This document shows, piece by piece, positions 1 to 9,249 of a stretch of DNA of 10,241 nt (the first letter of the stretch is position 1; every line of letters starts with the position of its first letter). The position numbers and the translations under genes were made by a program. The notes beneath the pieces are model-generated. The model ran no database searches. It was not told the DNA's origin and worked only from the letters and a program-made list of their open reading frames with translations. Source of the DNA: Chloroflexota bacterium (GTDB lineage Bacteria > Chloroflexota > UBA11872 > VXNJ01). Location of the stretch: positions 1 to 10,241 of the forward strand of contig JAPOVO010000477.1 of the NCBI GenBank assembly GCA_026708165.1, read 5' to 3'.

Positions 1-116
1 GTCTTCGACGGGTAGAAGCATTCGTAGATACCGAAATACTCCACGCCGGCCTCAGATTCCTTTTGCGTCAAGACCGAATGAACGATCCGATAGTTCCACC
101 AGCTTTCAGGATACAT
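1..116 (-). CDS. Hypothetical protein, N-terminal 38 residues (runs off left edge)
   Basis: Reading leftward from the ATG at 116-114, the frame stays open to the window edge, so only the N-terminus is present. It begins MYPESWWNYRIVHSVL and continues with an aromatic-rich stretch containing EYFGIYECFY. A strong Shine-Dalgarno sequence (GGAGGAG on the minus strand, about 122-128) lies a few bases before the ATG and decides the start. It is downstream of, and on the same strand as, the antitoxin gene at 214-498, about 100 bases away. The WNYRIV start and the alternating hydrophobic/aromatic pattern resemble small uncharacterised bacterial proteins, but I do not recognise a named family and assign no function. 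Confidence 0.6.
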   Translation of the reverse strand, partial: MYPESWWNYRIVHSVLTQKESEAGVEYFGIYECFYPSK

Positions 117-213
117 AACTGCTCCTCCAGCAGTATTGACCATATCGAACCACTGCCGACAACGGGCGGTGTCTTACGTTACTGACGGGTACCGCAAAGC
201 CGCCTCGACTCGT

Positions 214-498
214 TCACGTGTCTGCCCTCACCAGGCCCACGGTCAGCTTCGTCCCGGTCGCTTCGGCATAACGGCGGAGAGTTTTGAGCGACGGCGAAAC
301 CCGACCGCCCTCCAGCCGCGCGATGGCGGATTGGGTGGTACCGAGAAGGCGAGCAAGTTCAGCCTGCGTCAGCTTTGCTGCCGAACGGGCTCGAACCAGT
401 GCTTCAATCAGCGCAAACTCTTCATCGACCCGGGCATACTCCCCCCGGAATTCCGGGTCCTCCATCAGCCGTTTCTTAAGATTCTTGAGTTTTGTCAT
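214..498 (-). CDS. XRE-family antitoxin of a RelE/HigB-type toxin-antitoxin module (toxin decayed)
   Basis: This 94-aa protein has an N-terminal helical arm (residues 1-40) and a helix-turn-helix domain at about 43-85, with LTQAELARLLGTTQSAIARL followed by GG and SPSLKTLRRYA. That is the classic XRE/HigA-like DNA-binding fold. In its family such proteins neutralise a cognate RNA-cleaving toxin and repress their own promoter. The ATG at 498-496 overlaps the TGA of the upstream toxin remnant (ATGA), the usual toxin-first coupling of these operons. The toxin gene just upstream has lost its centre, so this antitoxin is probably an orphan. It may still act as a repressor or protect against related toxins. 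Function is inferred from family and context; the fold assignment is strong. Confidence 0.85.
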   Translation of the reverse strand: MTKLKNLKKRLMEDPEFRGEYARVDEEFALIEALVRARSAAKLTQAELARLLGTTQSAIARLEGGRVSPSLKTLRRYAEATGTKLTVGLVRADT

Positions 499-663
499 GG
501 CATCACCTGCTTAACGCGCCCCTTGGCGGTCGCCAGCGCCCTACGCGGCACTTTGCGCGACTTACATTGTTTCCAACAATCGGATCAGACGAGCTTGCAG
601 CTTGACTGGCAGCGCTTCGATTTCCGCGTCGGCAGCAGCAGTGGTTTCGACCGTCCATGGCAT
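495..663 (-). pseudogene. RelE/HigB-type (phage Gp49-like) toxin gene with internal deletion
   Basis: From the ATG at 663-661 the minus strand reads MPWTVETTAAADAEIEALPV and on to RLIRLLETM, then meets TAA. This matches the typical start of Gp49-like/RelE-family toxins. After the stop, one base out of frame, the tail KSRKVPRRALATAKGRVKQV ends in a TGA that overlaps the antitoxin ATG. That tail matches the usual C-terminus (KTPRRALE-like) of the same toxins. The two ends are joined with roughly 45 residues missing, including the strands that form the RNase active site, and the join is out of frame. The product would be a 33-aa stub with no expected activity. Family assignment comes from both ends and the coupled antitoxin. 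Confidence 0.75.
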
Positions 664-672
664 CCGTATTGT

Positions 673-688
673 ATAGCGTATCCGCTAT
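673..688. promoter_or_regulatory. Inverted repeat upstream of the toxin/antitoxin pair, possible operator
   Basis: The sequence ATAGCG-TATC-CGCTAT is a perfect 6-bp inverted repeat with a 4-base spacer, about 10 bases before the toxin-remnant ATG. On the minus strand it abuts a -10-like TACAAT (673-668). XRE antitoxins commonly repress their own operon by binding such a palindrome, so this is a plausible operator for the antitoxin at 214-498. No clear -35 box is visible. Confidence 0.4.
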
Positions 689-727
689 GTATTTTCAGGG
701 GGCGTGGACATAGAGGCTCGGCTGAAG

Positions 728-757
728 TTGACGCGCGTAGCGGGCGTCGGTTATAAG
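728..757 (+). promoter_or_regulatory. Sigma-70-like promoter before the coiled-coil gene
   Basis: TTGACG at 728-733 and TATAAG at 752-757 are separated by 18 bases, each close to the sigma-70 consensus. The pair sits about 55 bases before the ATG at 813. It is the best promoter candidate for the coiled-coil gene and possibly for the downstream higA. Confidence 0.45.
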
Positions 758-812
758 ATTTCAAGAGGACCAGCCGGCGAGGCAGGTCCAAGGAAAACTC
801 AAGGAGGAGCGC

Positions 813-1175
813 ATGACGGAAGGATCATTTGAAACGCACGAGGCGATACGTACGCTGCAACGCGCGGGATTCGAGACCCGAAAGGCCCAGGCCGTGGTGG
901 ACATCGTGACCCGTGCACCGATCAGCACGCAGGTGGTCAAGGATCTGGAGCGCGTAAAGGTCCAGGTCGAAACGAACATGGCCACCAAGGCCGACCTAGC
1001 GGTCCTGGAGCGCCTGGTAGCGCAGGTGGAAACGAACATTGCGGCGTTGCGCGGTGAGCTTGCATCGAGCATGTCGGACCTGCGCGCGGCGCTGTTCCGC
1101 GCACTGTGGCTGCAAGGCGGCGCATATGCCGCGCTCGTTATCGGACTTGCCGGTGTGGTCGTAGCCGGCACTTAG
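813..1175 (+). CDS. Coiled-coil membrane-anchored protein, CCDC90/DUF1640-like
   Basis: The 120-aa product starts MTEGSFETHEAIRTLQRAGF and continues through a KAQAVVDIVT segment. This is the layout of bacterial CCDC90/DUF1640-type proteins: a short helical head, a heptad-like coiled coil (about 42-96), and one hydrophobic C-terminal helix (about 98-118, ending ALVIGLAGVVVAGT) that probably anchors it in the membrane. Within the coil, QVETN occurs at 51-55 and again at 71-75, suggesting a small internal duplication of about 20 residues. A strong Shine-Dalgarno (GGAGGAG, 802-808) fixes the start. Bacterial homologues have no settled function. Its stop lies inside the remnant of a toxin gene, so the following higA is not its original partner. 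Confidence 0.8.
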   Translation: MTEGSFETHEAIRTLQRAGFETRKAQAVVDIVTRAPISTQVVKDLERVKVQVETNMATKADLAVLERLVAQVETNIAALRGELASSMSDLRAALFRALWLQGGAYAALVIGLAGVVVAGT

Positions 1176-1272
1176 CGGACAGCACAGCATTCGCATCAAC
1201 AACCAATGGCGCGTTTGTTTTCGCTGGACGGAACAAGGTGCCACGGAAATTGAAGTAGCCGACTATCACTGA
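1165..1272 (+). pseudogene. C-terminal fragment of a RelE/HigB-type toxin
   Basis: In a frame different from the gene ending at 1175, this stretch encodes LSGQHSIRINNQWRVCFRW followed by TEQGATEIEVADYH and TGA. That is the characteristic C-terminal end of HigB/RelE-type toxins (the R-I-N-x-Q-W-R-x-C-F strand and the DYH terminus). It ends 7 bases before an intact higA, the expected toxin-antitoxin order. An in-frame stop at 1162-1164 and the coding end of the previous gene show that the first ~60 residues are gone. It has no start codon of its own and should not be expressed as a functional toxin. Confidence 0.8.
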
Positions 1273-1279
1273 GAAACGG

Positions 1280-1570
1280 ATGATGACCAGCCTAGATGCG
1301 ATTCATCCGGGTGAACACTTGGCCGAGATCCTCGGCGAACTCGGCATCAGCCAGTACCGTCTAGCCAAAACGATCGGCGCGCCGCCACGCCGCATCAATG
1401 AAATCGTGCATGGACGCCGCTCCATTACCGCGGACACGGCACTCCGCATCGGGCGAGCGCTGAATATGACGCCGGAATACTGGCTGAACTTGCAGAAGAT
1501 CTACGACCTCGACCGAGCCCGCGCAACCGGCAATTTCGACCACATCGAACCACTTGCAGCGGTCGGCTGA
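1280..1570 (+). CDS. higA: HigA-family antitoxin (toxin partner truncated)
   Basis: This 96-aa protein has the full HigA signature: IHPGEHLAEILGE at 8-20, a helix-turn-helix at about 24-45 (SQYRLAKTIGAPPRRINEIV), the GRRSITADTALRIGRAL segment, and TPEYWLNLQ at 64-72. HigA proteins bind and inhibit the HigB ribosome-dependent mRNA interferase and repress the operon. Here the gene directly follows only a C-terminal stub of its toxin, so the module can no longer act as an addiction system. Two adjacent ATG codons (1280 and 1283) are possible starts, and the ribosome site is weak. Family assignment is firm; present function is uncertain. Confidence 0.9.
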   Translation: MMTSLDAIHPGEHLAEILGELGISQYRLAKTIGAPPRRINEIVHGRRSITADTALRIGRALNMTPEYWLNLQKIYDLDRARATGNFDHIEPLAAVG

Positions 1571-1617
1571 CTCGGTCCCCGTCCTGCTCGTTGCTCATGG
1601 CCGCCTCCTAAAAGGGG

Positions 1618-1640
1618 GCCGGGCCCCGTCGGGGCCCGGC
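1618..1640. terminator. GC-rich perfect hairpin after higA, possible terminator
   Basis: GCCGGGCCCC-GTC-GGGGCCCGGC forms a perfect 10-bp stem with a 3-base loop, about 50 bases after the higA stop. No T-tract follows on the plus strand, so it is not a textbook intrinsic terminator there. Read on the minus strand it is followed by CCCCCTTTT, a weak tract. It may still pause or end higA transcription. Confidence 0.5.
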
Positions 1641-1671
1641 AGGTCGGCTTGGCATATCGTGGCCGAACCTT

Positions 1672-1733
1672 ATAACTCCCACACTTCAATGAGGATACCA
1701 GCCTTTCTGGTATATTTTCTTCGTGGGAGTTAT
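1672..1733. repeat. Nested inverted repeat (11-bp outer arms, 7-bp inner arms)
   Basis: The outer arms ATAACTCCCAC (1672-1682) and GTGGGAGTTAT (1723-1733) are perfect reverse complements. Inside lies a second perfect hairpin, ATACCAG (1695-1701) and CTGGTAT (1707-1713), with a CCTTT loop. The inner hairpin is followed by ATTTTCTT, which makes it intrinsic-terminator-like on the plus strand. The element sits in an AT-richer gap between higA and the cas operon. It could be a terminator for the left block, a regulatory RNA structure ahead of the cas genes, or a small mobile palindrome. The gap 1571-1807 holds no supported gene. Confidence 0.55.
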
Positions 1734-1751
1734 CTGGTTAGTATGAAAGGA

Positions 1752-1779
1752 TTGATTTTTCTTTCGCTACCCATATTAT
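1752..1779 (+). promoter_or_regulatory. Candidate sigma-70 promoter of the cas operon
   Basis: TTGATT at 1752-1757 and TATTAT at 1774-1779 are separated by 16 bases. This is the best sigma-70-like pair upstream of the cas genes. A transcript from it would start near 1787, just before the ribosome site (AAGGAG, 1796-1801) of the small ORF at 1808. The call is by eye only. Confidence 0.4.
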
Positions 1780-1807
1780 AAGGCCCAACGACCATAAGGA
1801 GCATTCG

Positions 1808-2032
1808 ATGCCCTCACACGGAAACCCGAAAGCAACACATCGCTGCCGCGTTGAATATTGTATGACCCGAGTCGATGCTGTTTACATGTCAATTGATGGC
1901 TCCTTCTATGAGCAGTCTGACGATGCGTCCTCAAATCAGCAGAGGTCAACTTGGCCAGAATTTTCTGCGCCACCGCCGCTTGCGCGGCATCACCCATCCC
2001 GAATTAAGCGACTTCATAGGAGGAAAAAATGA
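1808..2032 (+). CDS. Possible 74-aa leader ORF coupled to csb1
   Basis: An ATG at 1808 is preceded at 6 bases by a perfect AAGGAG (1796-1801). The frame ends in a TGA that overlaps the csb1 ATG (ATGA, 2029-2032). A good ribosome site and a coupled stop are what a real operon member would show. The product (MPSHGNPKATHRCRVEYCMT...) has a basic tail RIKRLHRRKK and no domain I recognise, and its composition is not convincingly protein-like. It may be a small leader peptide that feeds ribosomes to csb1, an unknown small protein, or chance. Shorter ORFs in other frames here are no better supported. Confidence 0.3.
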   Translation: MPSHGNPKATHRCRVEYCMTRVDAVYMSIDGSFYEQSDDASSNQQRSTWPEFSAPPPLARHHPSRIKRLHRRKK

Positions 2033-3282
2033 GCGAACTTACATATGAGCGCCTGCGCGACGCCGTCGCTGGAGACGCGGTTGCCTTGCGGTCGCGTATG
2101 ACGCTTCAGCCCGCCGGAGGAGAAGGCGATAAGGTCTTCCCGCCAACGTACGCTGTTGACGGTCGCGCAGATCACAAGTACGTGGTGGAAGAACGACAAG
2201 TCGGTAACGGAGAATCGATTTCTACCACAGTCTTGCTGGATTCCGTCGCATCGCAGGCGAACCGCGCGGAACTCGCACTGCTGGACGGCTGGGAACGGGG
2301 CGAGTTGATCTTTCCCGTGCCCTATGTCGACTTCTCCGAAGATGGGTGGGCCACGGATTACGAAAAGCTGACTGTGCTGGAGGCTCCTCACCGTTTGGCG
2401 GATGCGATCTTCCGGGACAGTCTGCTTGACGGAACGTTGTTTCGCCTGTCGGATGTCGGACGCGCAATCACCAATGCCACGCCGCGTAACGCCGCGGACC
2501 TGTTCAACTATTCCCCAACCTCCTTGCTGTTCGGAATGTGGGACTCGACCGGACCGAAAGGCGGGCTGGGATCCAAATTCCAGCGAGCTTATGTCTCGGA
2601 AATCGTCGGTTTCGATGCCTCGGTGGGCAAGAAGGTCGGCAGCCGCATTGATCCATTACAGATTGAAAGGGTTGCGCCAACGGACCGTTTATTCAAAAGC
2701 GCCGATCGAGATGAAGTGTGGACCGACAATTCAGGACAAGCTGAGAGAGATGGCAAAGGAAAGTTGGTATATGCGTCGCGAGCCGACGAGAGTGGCGAGG
2801 CTGGACAACCCTCCAAGATCAATCACGGAAATATTCCTCCCTCGATTGATACTCAGGCTGGCGGGGTCACGATCTCCAGCGCCCTGCAGACAACAGTGAT
2901 TTCCTTCGCCGCCCTGCGCCGACTCCGATTCAAGAACCATGCTCGTGAAGCCGAGACGGCCGCCCACACGGCTATCGCGGCGCTTGGCGTGGCCGCCATC
3001 GCCTATCAGTACGAGATGGACTTTGACCTTCGGTCGCGCTGCTTGCTGCTCCCGACCCATCCTCCCCATCTTGAGTTGCTGCGCCGTGACGGTTCGCCTG
3101 GAGAAAACCTTCAAGTCGACCGAGCGTCCTCTGCTCGAATTCTTGAGGAGGCGACAAAGCAGGCGACACTGGCCGGGGCCGGATGGGAAACCGATGAAAT
3201 TCGGCTGGTCCCTGCCCCGAAGCTTCTGGAGCTTATTCGACGAAGTCGCCAGCAATCCGCATCCGAGCCCGCGGCAGAGTGA
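2029..3282 (+). CDS. csb1: Type I-G CRISPR protein Csb1 (Cas7-like backbone subunit, GSU0053 family)
   Basis: This 417-aa protein belongs to the Csb1/Cas7 group of type I-G (formerly I-U, Dpsyc) systems. Diagnostic segments are the family motif LLDSVASQANRAELALL at 69-85 and the RAMP-like core SPTSLLFGMWDSTG at 162-175, followed by GGLGSKFQRAYVSEIVGFD. Csb1 polymerises along the guide RNA to form the body of the Cascade complex. An AGGAGG ribosome site (2018-2023) lies 5 bases before the ATG. The csb2 start is 3 bases after its stop, so it is the first certain gene of the operon csb1-csb2-cas3-(307-aa protein). Length is normal and no disruption is seen. Family assignment is from motif memory plus the gene neighbourhood. 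Confidence 0.9.
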   Translation: MSELTYERLRDAVAGDAVALRSRMTLQPAGGEGDKVFPPTYAVDGRADHKYVVEERQVGNGESISTTVLLDSVASQANRAELALLDGWERGELIFPVPYVDFSEDGWATDYEKLTVLEAPHRLADAIFRDSLLDGTLFRLSDVGRAITNATPRNAADLFNYSPTSLLFGMWDSTGPKGGLGSKFQRAYVSEIVGFDASVGKKVGSRIDPLQIERVAPTDRLFKSADRDEVWTDNSGQAERDGKGKLVYASRADESGEAGQPSKINHGNIPPSIDTQAGGVTISSALQTTVISFAALRRLRFKNHAREAETAAHTAIAALGVAAIAYQYEMDFDLRSRCLLLPTHPPHLELLRRDGSPGENLQVDRASSARILEEATKQATLAGAGWETDEIRLVPAPKLLELIRRSRQQSASEPAAE

Positions 3283-7812
<4,530 letters not shown>

Positions 7813-7816
<4 letters not shown>

Positions 7817-8736
7817 ATGGGACGCATCTACCCGGGCTCGAAGGTACGAATCCGCTGGGATTTCTAGCGGCACTCGGCATACAAGTAGCTTTCTTGGACA
7901 AGGAGGAGCAGCCGCGGCTATGGTGGAGTGATGGAATCGTGCCATACGCAATCGTGGGCGAGGAGTTCACCGTTGATCGAATCGCCAAGCGCGCGTTGAT
8001 GGTGTTTGCGCGCTGGAAGAATAGCCCCGCCACCAATCCGAAACGGGCAGACGGATCAAAGATGCCGCGAGGCGATGAACTGAAGCTGACGCCCGAAGAT
8101 ATCAGGACATATCTGAGTCAGGGAGGACGGCACCACGGGACCGGTAATTTGGCCACTGCCCTCTTGGCCGAAGGCAGCCTGGACAATCAGGGCGTCGCAA
8201 AACCTTCCGACTTCTATTTCACTGCGGGGCAACAGAAGTTCCTGGATACTGCTCGCAAAATTCTGGGTGCCGCGGAGCGTGGGGAAATCGTGACGAGCGT
8301 CGAAGGTCCTTGGCGCTACGAAAGCACAATCCCTTCACTGGGATGGGATGTCACGGACGATCGGGTGTATGCGCTCAGAGCCAATAACCCCAGTCCCGAG
8401 AAGAAGCTAACCAATCCGGGTACGGAAGCGCTCGCTTTGCTGGGGCTAAGCCTCTATCCGGTGTTCGCAGGTAGTGGCCGGACACAAACGCAAGGATGTT
8501 CGGGATCATGGAAGAACGGCTGGTACTCGTGGCCGCTCTGGGGAAGACCAGCAACATCGCTTGCCGTCAGGTCGCTGTTAGCTCATGCCTATCACCACCC
8601 GGCTCTCTTGAATCGCCATCTTTGGTACCGTTCGTGGGGTATATCCACCATCCTCCGATCACCCATCCGCCGAACCGATCAAGGCGGATACGGCACGTTT
8701 GGCCCGGCGGAAGTCACATGGAACGAATCGAGATAA
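7813..8736 (+). CDS. Type I-G CRISPR-associated protein, 'Cas3-extension' family (Cas8-like candidate)
   Basis: The ATG at 7813 overlaps the cas3 stop as ATGA, with AGGGGCGG just upstream; this gives 307 aa and is preferred over the in-frame ATG at 7753, which lies inside cas3. The N-terminus reads LPGLEGTNPLGFLAALGIQV (6-25), echoing the short motif at the start of Csx17/Cas8-type subunits (PxxLxxYLxALG). The C-terminal part has TEALALLGLSLYPVF (about 204-218), a GRTQTQGCSGSWKNGWYSWP segment and a final GYGTFGPAEVTW. I believe this is the family annotated beside or fused to type I-G Cas3 as 'Cas3-extension'; Csb3 is the alternative. By position it is a candidate large-subunit or Cas3-recruiting factor. 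Its biochemical role is not known to me. Confidence 0.7.
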
Positions 8737-8741
8737 ACAGC

Positions 8742-8754
8742 AGGAGACGTGGTG
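8742..8754 (+). other. Ribosome site and GTG-GTG start-like codons after the cas operon
   Basis: Six bases after the stop of the 307-aa gene comes AGGAG (8742-8746) and then GTG at 8749 and again at 8752. This spacing would suit another operon gene. The frame runs on to 9213, but it is antisense to the protease pseudogene and has no protein-like character beyond the first few codons. It may be the remaining start of a lost downstream cas gene. The stretch 8737-8784 holds nothing else. Confidence 0.2.
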
Positions 8755-8784
8755 ACCAGCGTGGTTCTTGCATGTCGCGCATTA

Positions 8785-9148
8785 CGCTGCCGATGGCAGC
8801 ATCCGGGCGTCAAGGGGAATCAGGCGCTGGTTCACCGGGTCCACGCCCAGACTGAATATCTCAAGCGTCACGGCACCGAGCAAAGGGGCGCGTCCTCATC
8901 CCAGAACACGACGGGCGAAATATCTTCCTTGCCGCCGAGCCGCATCACGGTTCTTCCAAAGCGGCGCCCGACGCGATGGCCGTCGGCGAGCACGAAATGC
9001 CGGGTTGCGTGGGGAATCACCCCCAACGCTCAAGCAGACAGGCGGGCAGCACAGTGTAGGTCGCGCCTAAGTCCACTATGGCCTCCACCGTTTCAAAGCG
9101 ACTGCCCAACGGATCGCCCACCTGCAACTCAATCGAGAATGTGCCCAT
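8785..9148 (-). pseudogene. Retropepsin-like (clan AA) aspartic protease, frameshifted
   Basis: From the ATG at 9148 the minus strand reads MGTFSIELQVGDPLGSRFET, then VEAIVDLGATYTVLPACLLERWG and a TGA at 9019. Adding one T before the G-run restores LGVIPHATRHFVLADGHRVG. A second missing T near 8887 again breaks the frame, after which LGAVTLEIFSLGVDPVNQRL (and IPLTP) completes the family's C-terminus. The layout is that of small single-domain bacterial retropepsin-like proteases of about 120 aa. The active-site triad, normally D-T/S-G, reads D-L-G, so even the repaired protein would probably be inactive. A strong ribosome site (GGAGGA) precedes the ATG, suggesting recent decay. The left end is approximate. 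Sequencing error in T-runs could explain the two shifts but not the D-L-G. Confidence 0.8.
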
Positions 9149-9199
9149 ACCTTCGTCCTCCGTTAACTATGCGGCCAAAACAGAGTAACAGGGCGCGCC

Positions 9200-9224
9200 A
9201 CGGCTCGGCGTAGCGCTAAGCCGT
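9200..9224. other. Hairpin between the HNH gene and the protease pseudogene
   Basis: ACGGCT (9200-9205) and AGCCGT (9219-9224) form a 6-bp stem, and the loop contains the palindrome TAGCGCTA (9211-9218). It lies about 26 bases after the HNH stop on that gene's own strand. It could end transcription, but no T-tract follows. The gap 9149-9249 contains no gene. Confidence 0.25.
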
Positions 9225-9249
9225 CTATTCAATTCGGTTAGGCGGCCCG

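Noticed and set aside
119..133. CTGCT-CCTCC-AGCAG hairpin with the ribosome site in the loop
   Set aside because: A 5-bp stem around a Shine-Dalgarno sequence is short enough to arise by chance, and nothing suggests regulation.
1776..1997. Minus-strand 73-codon ORF (MGDAAQAAVAQKILAKL...)
   Set aside because: The first residues look plausible but there is no convincing ribosome site. The rest is compositionally random and it opposes the cas operon leader.
8749..9213. 154-codon plus-strand ORF with GTG start
   Set aside because: It is antisense to a clearly recognisable aspartic protease pseudogene and has no protein-like composition of its own. Only its first codons and ribosome site merit mention.
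9237..9243. Integron attC-like core (GCCTAAC on the minus strand) just after the HNH stop
   Set aside because: The matching GTTRRRY core at the other end is missing (GTTAACG breaks the pattern) and the internal paired boxes of attC are not visible.
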